Part shown: positions 1 through 5,489 of the stretch, piece after piece | Layout: every line of letters starts with the position of its first letter | Position numbering within the stretch: position 1 is the first letter of the stretch | Source: Candidatus Phaeomarinibacter sp. | Lineage (GTDB): Bacteria > Pseudomonadota > Alphaproteobacteria > CGMCC-115125 | Assembly (NCBI GenBank): GCA_028279995.1 | Contig: JANQMQ010000362.1 | Coordinates: 1 to 5,641, forward strand | Direction of reading: 5' to 3' | DNA length: 5,641 nt | The notes under the pieces: generated by a model | The model's input: only the letters and a program-made list of their open reading frames with translations | Told to the model about the DNA's origin: nothing | Database searches by the model: none | Made by a program: the position numbers and the translations under genes

Positions 1-287
1 TGAACAATCGAGACATAGACGGGTAACAGAGATTGGCCCTTCTCGGTGAGCGTGTACTCGATCCTGGAGCCACGTGTGCCGGCCTCGAACTCCTCCAGAA
101 GTCCTTCATCCACGAGAAGAGATAACCTGTCACTCAGCAGGTTCTTTGCAATACCAGTATTGCGCTGGAACTCGCTGAACTTTGTCGCGCCATACATGGC
201 TTCGCGAATAATGAGCAGGGTCCACGCATCGCCAAACACATTGAGAAAACGCGCGACAGCACAGGTCTGGGTATGTCGATTGGCCAT
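1..287 (-). CDS. HxlR-family winged-helix transcriptional regulator (partial, C-terminus cut by window edge)
   Basis: A cytoplasmic DNA-binding regulator of the HxlR/MarR-like type, read on the minus strand from ATG at 287-285; 95 codons are visible and the frame is still open at base 1. The N-terminal part shows the family pattern: Cys9, then G19-D-A-W22 followed by TLLIIRE (23-29), a G-x-x-x-F-S-E-F-Q stretch (33-41), and the recognition-helix region GIAKNLLSDRL (45-55) leading to LVDEGLL. The wing follows around residues 74-84 (RGSRIEYTLTEKG), so almost the whole domain, usually about 100-120 residues, is present. A GGAGG ribosome site at 293-297, five bases upstream, fixes the start. Cys9 is at the place where redox- or electrophile-sensing members such as HypR and QsrR carry their reactive cysteine; whether it senses here is inference. 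It is divergent from the isomerase/SDR/GST cluster and is its most likely regulator. Confidence 0.93.
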   Translation of the reverse strand, partial: MANRHTQTCAVARFLNVFGDAWTLLIIREAMYGATKFSEFQRNTGIAKNLLSDRLSLLVDEGLLEEFEAGTRGSRIEYTLTEKGQSLLPVYVSIV

Positions 288-320
288 ACAAACCTCCAGC
301 GCAACTATGGGACAAACATC

Positions 321-339
321 TGGTTTCGATACAAAACCA
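321..339. promoter_or_regulatory. Candidate operator: inverted repeat close to the HxlR gene
   Basis: Perfect 6-bp arms TGGTTT (321-326) and AAACCA (334-339) flank a 7-base spacer. The site lies 34-52 bases upstream of the HxlR gene start, where an autoregulatory operator or its core promoter would be expected. HxlR dimers bind short imperfect inverted repeats, but no consensus fits well enough to assign this site. Chance occurrence is possible. Confidence 0.25.
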
Positions 340-449
340 ATTCACTTCGCTCCGAATTTAGGGCCTACGGCTGCAGTTTCCAAGCATCTGCCATACCCCG
401 ACTATGCAGCACGCAAAATTTCAAGTCACAACGTGAAGACACTCCTTTA

Positions 450-476
450 CATTAGGTTTTGATTTACTACCTTATG
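450..476. promoter_or_regulatory. Candidate operator for the divergent cluster: inverted repeat CATTAGGT-N11-ACCTTATG
   Basis: Two 8-bp arms (450-457 and 469-476) are reverse complements except for one base, separated by 11 bases, in the most AT-rich part of the divergent gap and 65-91 bases upstream of the isomerase start. The centre-to-centre spacing of the arms is 19 bases, close to two helical turns, as suits a dimeric winged-helix regulator. A weak promoter-like pair, TTTACA (446-451) and CCTTAT (470-475) with 18 bases between, overlaps it, so binding would block transcription. The HxlR protein from 287 is the obvious candidate ligand; this is inference. Confidence 0.35.
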
Positions 477-540
477 AAAAGCACAGGCGCGCCGAAACTG
501 GAGCTATGCAGCCAACGCAGCCGGGAGGGTCCAAAAGACA

Positions 541-1131
541 ATGCCCAGTTCAATAAGACTCTATTTCGATTTTCTGAGCCCATACTCGTATCTCGCCTGG
601 ACGCAACGCGATACGATAACGGCCAAAACCGGGCGCCAGATCGACATGACGCCGGTTGATGTTCTCTCGGTGATGGACGTTGTCGGCAACACCCCGACCA
701 CCATTACATGCCCGGCGCAAGGCAAATACGCCGGCACGGATCTGCAACGGTGGATCAGGCGATACCAGGTACCATTTCAAAGACATCCGAAGTTCGGCAC
801 ATTCCCTTCAGCCCCGCTCCATCTTGCAGTTCTCGCCGCTGGCGAAGGTAGTCAGCATGAGAGCATGGTCGCTGCCGGATTCCATGCGGTCTAGCGTGAC
901 CAACTGGACATGTCATCAGATGAAGCGGTCATCCAGTACCTGAAAGACTCCGGCATTGCGGACGCAGCCGACCTCTGGGCGCGTAAGGATGGCGCACGGG
1001 AGATGCTGGCGAAGAACAGCGCCACCGCCATTTCGGACGGCGTTTTCGGTGTCCCAAGTTTTGTCATCGACGAAAGTCTCTACTTCGGAAACGATCGTCT
1101 CGAATTTCTTATTGAGGAGCATGCAGCGTGA
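541..1131 (+). pseudogene. 2-hydroxychromene-2-carboxylate isomerase-like gene (DsbA fold, kappa GST type), interrupted by an in-frame TAG
   Basis: The intact family uses glutathione to isomerise 2-hydroxychromene-2-carboxylate to trans-o-hydroxybenzylidenepyruvate in naphthalene-type aromatic catabolism; many relatives have unknown substrates. The frame opens with YFDFLSPYSYLAW (8-20), where Ser13 matches the glutathione-activating serine, and continues with DLQRW (67-71). A TAG at 892-894 replaces codon 118. The same frame continues to 1131 with FGVPSF (169-174, cis-Pro172) and YFGNDRL (181-187), the typical C-terminal half. Total length, 196 residues, equals the family norm, so nothing but that codon is damaged. 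Family members have Trp at this place (NAVW in the Pseudomonas NahD protein against HAV-stop here), so TGG to TAG is the simplest explanation. The start has a GGAGG at 524-528. An internal ATG at 910 has no ribosome site, so the second half is probably not made. The 117-residue fragment lacks the cis-Pro half of the fold and should be inactive. Confidence 0.85.
892..894 (+). other. Amber codon at the conserved Trp position of the isomerase gene
   Basis: TAG lies in frame between GTC (Val117) and CGT (Arg119). One G-to-A change from TGG explains it. No flanking sequence resembling a known readthrough signal is evident. It could be a real nonsense mutation, a strain polymorphism or a base-call error. 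Confidence 0.9.
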
Positions 1132-1832
1132 CTGACAAAAAAATCTGCTTGATTACAGGCATCGGTCCGGGAACAGGAACGTCTCTGGTGGAGCGCTACA
1201 TTCAAGGCGGCTACCGTGTTGCGATGTTGGCGCGATCAGAAGATCGACTGAATTCACTTGCGGCGTCGCATGAGCACACGCATGCCTTCCCATGCGATGT
1301 CGCCGACGCTGATGCCCTGCAAAAAGTGGTTGGTAACATCAAAACCCGGCTGGGTGCGCCGCATACCGTCATTCACAACGCCGTCGGCGGTGCTTTCGGA
1401 AGCTTCAGGGACATTGCCCCTGAAACGCTTCAAAAGAACTTTCAGGTCAACACCATGGCTCTTCTTCATCTAGCCAAGCTTACGGTTGATGACATGATTA
1501 CCGCCGGTGAAGGCGTCATCCTCGCGACCGGCAATACATCTGCCTATCGCGGGCGCGCTCAGTTTGCAGGCTTCGCCCCAACCAAGGCAGCACAACGCAT
1601 CCTGCTCGAGAGCATCGCCCGTGACGCAGGACCCAAGGGCGTACATGCAGCCTATGTAGCCATTGATGCAGTCATTGATGTGCCCTGGGCCCGGGAGCAG
1701 TTCTCTGACAAGCCGGATGACTTCTTCGCAAAGCCTGCTGAGATTGCAGACGAATGCTTCAGGATTGCCCATCAGGGCCGCTCCACTTGGTCATCGGACA
1801 TAATCATTCGGCCCTATTGCGAGACCTGGTAG
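1128..1832 (+). CDS. Short-chain dehydrogenase/reductase (SDR) family protein with Phe in place of the catalytic Tyr
   Basis: A 234-residue single-domain Rossmann-fold protein, close to the usual 230-260 for classical SDRs and presumably cytosolic and NAD(P)-dependent. Visible motifs are the nucleotide-binding TGxxxGxG (TGIGPGTG, 10-17), the acidic CDV after strand 4 (56-58), HNAVG (83-87) in place of NNAG, and Asn108 in FQVNTMALL. The active-site segment reads G-N-T-S-A-Y-R-G (135-142), then F149-A-P-T-K153, so the YxxxK tyrosine is phenylalanine. I recall a subgroup of proteobacterial SDRs with the same FAP(A/T)KAAQR segment and a matching DAVID-PW and RP-x-ETW C-terminus, so the change looks like a subfamily trait. 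The GTG start overlaps the isomerase stop by four bases (GTGA) and has its own GAGGAG at 1114-1119. The substrate is unknown. Confidence 0.9.
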   Translation: MTDKKICLITGIGPGTGTSLVERYIQGGYRVAMLARSEDRLNSLAASHEHTHAFPCDVADADALQKVVGNIKTRLGAPHTVIHNAVGGAFGSFRDIAPETLQKNFQVNTMALLHLAKLTVDDMITAGEGVILATGNTSAYRGRAQFAGFAPTKAAQRILLESIARDAGPKGVHAAYVAIDAVIDVPWAREQFSDKPDDFFAKPAEIADECFRIAHQGRSTWSSDIIIRPYCETW

Positions 1833-1862
1833 TCAACAAGCTCGATTTGAAAGACCACTGGA

Positions 1863-2651
1863 ATGACCGATCTCAGAATCTTCTCCTATCTGCCCAACCC
1901 CCGGCTTTACAAGGCGACCATAGCGGCCCGCTTTTCCGGCGCACAGATCAAGGTCGTGGGCGGTAAGCCTAGAGACCTTGTCAACTGGCTCTGGGACTAT
2001 GACGCCCGACCACTTGATGAAAGCGAGAAAGCCGGGCTCGACGATATTGCGCGAGAAGCCAAGATGGGGTTCACCGGCGTGAACCTCTACAAGACGAACG
2101 CCTTTCTCGCAGCACATCCCTTCGGCAATGTTCCAGCGGCATTTGGAGACGACGGCACAATTGGGATTTTTGAATCCAACTCGATCATGCGTGCGGCAGC
2201 AAGACTGGGCCCCAATGCTGGGTCACTTCTTGGAGACGGGCCGCTCGGTCAATCGAGAGTGGACAGCTTTCTGGACATGGCCTTGGTCTTTGCGCGGGAT
2301 TCCCAGCGCTACCTGCTCGCAGGAGACAAGATGTCAGACGCCAACCACGAAGAGATGGCAACATCACTCACCACTTTTGCTGCAGGTCTTGAGCAGGCGC
2401 TGACGACCTCAGAATTCATCGCCGGCGACGCGTTGAGCCTGGCCGACATTGTTGCGGCATGTGAGCTCTGCCAGATGACGAATGAGTCAGGCTTCACAGA
2501 CAAACTCGAGGCAAGTGGCCGACAGCCGCTGACACCCAAGCTGGCCGCCTATCCGGCTCTCGGCACGCATCTGACAAAGCTCTCGGGAGACAATCGATTT
2601 AAAGAAGACCTGGGCGCCTACTTTGACAAGCTGCTGCCAGTCTGGACCTGA
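1863..2651 (+). CDS. Glutathione S-transferase-like protein (eEF1B-gamma-like N-terminus, with an insertion)
   Basis: A 262-residue protein, longer than the common 200-230 of bacterial GSTs. The thioredoxin-fold half includes YLPNPRLYKATIAARFSGAQI (9-29), then FGNVPAAFGDDG (87-98) with cis-Pro91, and FESNSI (103-108), where Glu104-Ser105 match the glutathione gamma-glutamyl contacts. This layout closely resembles the GST domain of elongation factor 1B-gamma (SGAQ, KVPAFEGDDG, FESNAI). An extra stretch of very roughly 25-35 residues, rich in Trp and acidic residues (about 38-72), sits before the cis-Pro loop. The helical half ends with the conserved EFIAGDALSLADI (184-196). ATG at 1863 follows the SDR stop by 30 bases with only a weak ribosome site, which fits read-through from the SDR. 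Catalytic function, substrate and glutathione binding are inferred; no N-terminal catalytic Ser, Tyr or Cys is obvious. Confidence 0.88.
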   Translation: MTDLRIFSYLPNPRLYKATIAARFSGAQIKVVGGKPRDLVNWLWDYDARPLDESEKAGLDDIAREAKMGFTGVNLYKTNAFLAAHPFGNVPAAFGDDGTIGIFESNSIMRAAARLGPNAGSLLGDGPLGQSRVDSFLDMALVFARDSQRYLLAGDKMSDANHEEMATSLTTFAAGLEQALTTSEFIAGDALSLADIVAACELCQMTNESGFTDKLEASGRQPLTPKLAAYPALGTHLTKLSGDNRFKEDLGAYFDKLLPVWT

Positions 2652-2716
2652 TATAGACCACCCTGCTCCAGATACCTGTCCAGAGGGCTGCAATCGCCGG
2701 AAGATAGAAGGAAAAT

Positions 2717-2791
2717 TGGAGCGGGCGATGAGATTCGAACTCACGACCCCAACCTTGGCAAGGTTGTGCTCTACCCCTGAGCTACGCCCGC
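2717..2791 (-). tRNA. tRNA-Gly (anticodon GCC)
   Basis: Read on the minus strand, 2791 to 2717, this folds as a complete 75-base cloverleaf. The acceptor arm is GCGGGCG (2791-2785) paired with CGCCCGC (2727-2721). The D arm is GCTC/GAGC. The anticodon stem CAACC/GGTTG closes a loop TTGCCAA with anticodon GCC. The T arm carries TTCGAAT between GTGAG and CTCAT. The discriminator is T and CCA is encoded (2719-2717). It decodes GGC/GGT, codons used often in the neighbouring genes. It is convergent with the GST gene, 65 bases away. Confidence 0.98.
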
Positions 2792-2861
2792 TCTGACGTG
2801 GACCGAGCAGCAAGCTGCGAAACGGCCCGAATGGATGTGAAATCCATCCCAAGGGAGCGGT

Positions 2862-2890
2862 GTTATTGCGCAAGACGTGCGCGATTGCAA
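2862..2890 (-). promoter_or_regulatory. Candidate promoter for tRNA-Gly
   Basis: On the minus strand, TTGCAA (2890-2885) and AATAAC (2867-2862) are separated by 17 bases, each matching four of six sigma-70 consensus positions. Transcription would begin near 2855, giving a leader of about 60 bases before the tRNA 5' end at 2791, to be removed by RNase P. An inverted repeat, ATGGAT (2831-2836) and ATCCAT (2842-2847), falls in this leader. Assigned from spacing and position only. Confidence 0.35.
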
Positions 2891-3142
2891 GAGGGAGGAT
2901 GAAGGGCTGGAATCTGCCGGTTTTGCGCTCTGCTTGCTGACCTTGCACCCAAGCCGCTAAACCATCTCCTGTAGCCCGCCATAGCCCTCAAACAGACTGC
3001 GTGGCACATGGCCTTCGTCGCCATGCTAGGGTAGGCAAAAGCCCGTTTCGCCCCATATTCAGCCTCATGGGCGACGTAAAGACACCGCCAGAAAGCGCTG
3101 GGCCCGGTTTCCCTTTTGAACACAGGGACCTACAGGCTCGGC

Positions 3143-3147
3143 AGGAG
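3143..3147 (+). promoter_or_regulatory. Ribosome binding site fixing the chaperedoxin start
   Basis: AGGAG lies seven bases before ATG at 3155. This favours that start over an in-frame TTG at 3116, which would add 13 residues and has no comparable site. Confidence 0.8.
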
Positions 3148-3154
3148 TTATTTG

Positions 3155-4090
3155 ATGAGTGATATTCACAGTACCCCCGGCACGCCCGATAGCCAGATAC
3201 AGCCGGCCGCAAGCGACCTGATCAAGGACGCCACGACGCAGACCTTTGCTGTCGACGTGCTTGATGCAAGCCAGCAGACACCGGTGATTGTGGACTTCTG
3301 GGCGCCGTGGTGCGGCCCCTGCAAGCAACTGACCCCGGTGCTGGAAAAAGTCGTGCAGCAGGCCCAGGGCGCCGTCCGCCTGGTCAAGATGAATATCGAC
3401 GAGCACCCGGAAGTCGCCCAGCAACTGCGTGTACAGTCCATTCCCGCGGTCTTTGCCTTCAAGAACGGACAGCCGGTAGATGGCTTCATGGGCGCCTTGC
3501 CCGAAAGCCAGATCAAGCGGTTCGTCGAAACGCTTCTTGGTGGTGAACTCGCCCCGACACAGGCCGAGCAGATGCTGGACGCCGGCAATGCAGCCCTTGA
3601 GGCAGGTGACATTGGCGCTGCCGCCCAGGCCTTTGCCGCAGTGCTGCAGGAAGACCGCGAGAACCCCAAGGCCATTTCAGGGCTCGCACGCTGCTACATT
3701 GAGTCCAGCGACCTGGATCGTGCGACCGAGGTTCTGGGTCTTGCCGAAGGCAAGCTGGCCGAGGACGCGGACATCAAGGGTGCCGTCGCGGCGCTGGAAC
3801 TGGCGCGGTCCGGTCCCGCAGACGCCGGCGATGATCTGGCCCCCCTCACTGCCAAGGTGGAAGCAGACCCCGCTGACCATCAGGCCCGCATCGACCTGGC
3901 GATCGCCCTCAATGCGGCCGGTGACCGGGACGGCGCAATCGACCATCTCGTTGAAAGCATTCGCCGCGACCGTGGCTGGAATGAGGAAGCCGCCCGCACC
4001 CAGCTGCTTCAACTGTTTGAAGCCTGGGGCCCCATGGACGAGGCGACCCAGGCCGGTCGCCGCAAACTCTCGTCTGTTCTGTTCTCCTAG
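3155..4090 (+). CDS. cnoX: Thioredoxin-TPR chaperedoxin, CnoX (YbbN) family
   Basis: A 311-residue cytoplasmic protein, a little longer than E. coli CnoX/YbbN (284). Residues about 22-130 form a thioredoxin domain: VIVDFWAPWCGPCK with the redox pair Cys53 and Cys56, MNIDEHP, and the SIP cis-proline (Pro97). From about 138 to the end the protein is helical with TPR-like repeats (MLDAGNAALEAGDIGAAAQAF; NPKAISGLARCYIES; ARIDLAIALNAAGDRDGAI). CnoX proteins hold unfolding clients during oxidative (bleach) stress, protect cysteines by mixed disulfides and pass clients to GroEL and DnaK. E. coli CnoX lacks a working CxxC, whereas the Caulobacter protein keeps WCGPC and thioredoxin activity; this copy is of the second kind. 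It is the first gene of a plus-strand run with the Lon-N domain gene 33 bases downstream. The hydrophilic N-terminal extension of about 20 residues has no signal peptide. Confidence 0.92.
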   Translation: MSDIHSTPGTPDSQIQPAASDLIKDATTQTFAVDVLDASQQTPVIVDFWAPWCGPCKQLTPVLEKVVQQAQGAVRLVKMNIDEHPEVAQQLRVQSIPAVFAFKNGQPVDGFMGALPESQIKRFVETLLGGELAPTQAEQMLDAGNAALEAGDIGAAAQAFAAVLQEDRENPKAISGLARCYIESSDLDRATEVLGLAEGKLAEDADIKGAVAALELARSGPADAGDDLAPLTAKVEADPADHQARIDLAIALNAAGDRDGAIDHLVESIRRDRGWNEEAARTQLLQLFEAWGPMDEATQAGRRKLSSVLFS

Positions 4091-4123
4091 TCGCATCCGC
4101 AACAGCGGAGCCGGAAAGATCGC

Positions 4124-4795
4124 ATGACCGCGCGCTACGATTCGATAAGTGACCTGCCGGGCACCCTGCCCATCTTTCCGCTTGCAGGGGCCCTGCTGCT
4201 GCCGCGCGGCGTGTTGCCGCTCAACATCTTCGAGCCACGCTATGTCGCCATGGTGGACGCAGCCCTGCGGTCCGGCGACAGGCTCATTGGCATGATCCAG
4301 CCACAGACAGTCGGCGCGGCGGATGCAGGTACAAACCCGGCAATCCATGACATCGGCTGCGCCGGGCGTATCACCGGCTTCAACGAAACTGACGACGGCC
4401 GCATCCTCATGACCCTCACCGGCATCTGCCGTTTCAAGGTCACGCAGGAGCTGAATGCCATGACGCCTTTCAGGCAGGTGAAAGCGGACTACGGCCCCTT
4501 CGCAAACGATCTTGAGGCCGGCAGCGGCGAGCTGGATGTGAGCCGCACAGAACTTCTTGATATCGTACGTCGTTACCTGGAGGCCAACAATCTGCAGGCT
4601 GACTGGGATGCGATTGAGCAATCCTCCAACGAGGCACTGGTCAATTCCCTGTCGATGATCTCGCCGTTCGGCCCGCAGGAAAAGCAGGCCATGCTGGAGG
4701 CTGACAGCCTTGAGCAGCGCAACCAGATTTTGATTGCACTGGCAGAGATGGCACTGGCACAAACACAGGCCGACGACGACGCAACGCTCCAGTAG
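4124..4795 (+). CDS. Lon substrate-binding (LON_substr_bdg) domain protein, stand-alone
   Basis: A 223-residue cytoplasmic protein that consists of the N-terminal substrate-recognition domain of Lon protease without its AAA+ or protease parts (COG2802 type, commonly about 200-220 residues). The hallmark is [19 protein letters not shown] followed by NIFEPRY (15-40), with DRLIGMIQP (52-60), the turn [10 protein letters not shown] (77-86) with [13 protein letters not shown] (92-104), and a helical C-terminal region ending in [20 protein letters not shown]. There is no Walker motif and no Ser-Lys dyad. Its precise role is not known; adaptor or protein-binding work in protein quality control is a reasonable guess given the chaperedoxin upstream. 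GGAAAG at 4113-4118 precedes ATG by five bases. The last residues ([12 protein letters not shown]) are probably disordered. Confidence 0.92.
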   Translation: MTARYDSISDLPGTLPIFPLAGALLLPRGVLPLNIFEPRYVAMVDAALRSGDRLIGMIQPQTVGAADAGTNPAIHDIGCAGRITGFNETDDGRILMTLTGICRFKVTQELNAMTPFRQVKADYGPFANDLEAGSGELDVSRTELLDIVRRYLEANNLQADWDAIEQSSNEALVNSLSMISPFGPQEKQAMLEADSLEQRNQILIALAEMALAQTQADDDATLQ

Positions 4796-4818
4796 GATCA
4801 GACCTTTTAGGAACTGCC

Positions 4819-5061
4819 ATGACTGACGACACAACACCCGCCTCCGACAGCACCCTCCATGCGGCTGCCGGTGAAGTGGACCCCAAGCTGCTGGAAATAC
4901 TGGTCTGCCCGGTCACCCGCGAGACCCTGTCCTATGACAAGTCAAAGCAGGAATTGGTGAGCAAGGCTGCCCGCCTCGCCTACCCCATACGCGACGGCAT
5001 CCCCATCATGCTGCCGGAAGAAGCCCGTGAGCTGACTGACAGCGAAGCCGGCAGCGCCTAG
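4819..5061 (+). CDS. Trm112-like (UPF0434/YcaR) small protein
   Basis: An 80-residue protein with the family core [11 protein letters not shown] (21-31), [14 protein letters not shown] (35-48), [20 protein letters not shown] (53-72). In eukaryotes and archaea Trm112 is a zinc-binding activator of RNA and protein methyltransferases; the bacterial short form (YcaR) has no settled role. Only one cysteine (Cys30) remains: where E. coli YcaR has CPVCNG, this protein has CPVTRE, so a four-cysteine zinc site cannot form. As I recall, this is usual in alphaproteobacterial copies. The first 20 residues are a variable polar extension. AGGA at 4809-4812 lies six bases before the ATG. It sits 23 bases after the Lon-N gene and 10 before the DUF971 gene, so all are probably cotranscribed. 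Confidence 0.9.
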   Translation: MTDDTTPASDSTLHAAAGEVDPKLLEILVCPVTRETLSYDKSKQELVSKAARLAYPIRDGIPIMLPEEARELTDSEAGSA

Positions 5062-5071
5062 GCAGGACAAG

Positions 5072-5446
5072 ATGATGATTGCTCAGCAAAACGACCGCCC
5101 CTGGCCGACAGAAATCCGCCTCAAGAAAAGCGATCGCGTGCTCGAAGTGGATTTCGACGACGGCAAAGGATTCGCGATTCCGGCGGAACTGCTGCGTGTC
5201 GAAAGCCCCTCGGCTGAGGTTCAAGGCCATGGCTCGGGGCAGAAGAAAGCCGTTCCCGGCAAGCGCATGATCGCCATCAATCAAGTGGAACCGGTGGGCT
5301 CCTATGCCGTCCGCCTGATCTTTGCCGACGGCCATGATTCGGGCCTGTTCACTTGGGACTATCTGTATGAACTCGGTCGCGATGCCGATGCCAAGATGAG
5401 CGCTTACATCAGCACCCTTGAGGAAAAGGGCTTGAGCCGCGACTAG
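5072..5446 (+). CDS. DUF971 (gamma-butyrobetaine hydroxylase-like N-terminal domain) protein
   Basis: A 124-residue cytoplasmic protein made of the domain also found at the N-terminus of gamma-butyrobetaine hydroxylase, but without the oxygenase part. The recognisable core runs WPTEIRLKKSDRVLEVDFDDG (11-31), FAIPAELLRVESPSAEVQGHG (34-54), INQVEPVGSYAVRLIFADGHDSGLFTWDYLYELG (69-102). It contains no cysteine, so the zinc site of the eukaryotic enzyme domain is absent. Function is unknown; members often lie beside iron-sulfur (Mrp/ApbC) or housekeeping genes. ATG at 5072 and at 5075 are both possible: AGGA at 5064-5067 is four bases from the first and seven from the second, so the second may be the true start (123 residues). 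Confidence 0.9.
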   Translation: MMIAQQNDRPWPTEIRLKKSDRVLEVDFDDGKGFAIPAELLRVESPSAEVQGHGSGQKKAVPGKRMIAINQVEPVGSYAVRLIFADGHDSGLFTWDYLYELGRDADAKMSAYISTLEEKGLSRD

Positions 5447-5454
5447 CTGCACCC

Positions 5455-5466
5455 GACACTCGTGTC
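5455..5466. repeat. Short palindrome GACAC-TC-GTGTC
   Basis: Perfect 5-bp arms around two bases, placed between the DUF971 stop (5446) and the ribosome site of the next gene (5478-5484). The loop is too small and there is no T-run, so it is not a terminator. It might be an operator or mRNA structure, or chance. Confidence 0.2.
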
Positions 5467-5489
5467 CAACCACATCTGGGAGGGACACC

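Larger units (their letters stand above)
2792..3154. other. Intergenic region between tRNA-Gly and the chaperedoxin operon
   Basis: About 360 bases with no credible gene. The left end holds the tRNA leader and its candidate promoter. The right end must hold the promoter of the plus-strand operon beginning at 3155, but I could not find a convincing -35/-10 pair or a heat-shock-type element. A minus-strand open frame (3123-2863) is present but its product, rich in Arg, Ala and Cys, looks like no known protein and it lacks a clear ribosome site. Confidence 0.6.

Noticed and set aside
46..462. A 138-codon plus-strand open frame at the left end
   Set aside because: It is antisense to the clear HxlR gene and its product has no family character.
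486..493. 8-bp palindrome GGCGCGCC
   Set aside because: A simple GC palindrome with no partner sites or regulatory context.
474..659. Small plus-strand frame from ATG 474 (leader peptide?)
   Set aside because: It overlaps the isomerase start in another frame and has no ribosome site or recognisable product.
910..1131. Separate small gene starting at ATG 910
   Set aside because: It is the in-frame C-terminal half of the isomerase, with no ribosome site before 910, so it is treated as part of the pseudogene.
2661..2690. Possible shared terminator between the GST gene and tRNA-Gly
   Set aside because: Only CCCT/AGGG ends pair, the interior does not, and no clean T-run follows on either strand.
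2831..2847. Inverted repeat ATGGAT-N5-ATCCAT upstream of tRNA-Gly
   Set aside because: Six-base arms in the tRNA leader with no supporting context; likely chance, and noted only with the promoter entry.
2487..2948. A 153-codon minus-strand open frame
   Set aside because: It runs through the tRNA-Gly gene; the GVEHNLAKVGVVSSNLIARS stretch is the familiar false translation of a tRNA.
3065..3675. Overlapping minus-strand frames opposite the thioredoxin domain
   Set aside because: Shadows of the chaperedoxin coding sequence; no protein-like features.
3677..4837. A 386-codon minus-strand open frame antisense to the chaperedoxin and Lon-N genes
   Set aside because: It runs opposite two well-supported genes and their gap, its translation is compositionally odd with no recognisable domain, and long antisense frames are expected in GC-rich coding DNA.
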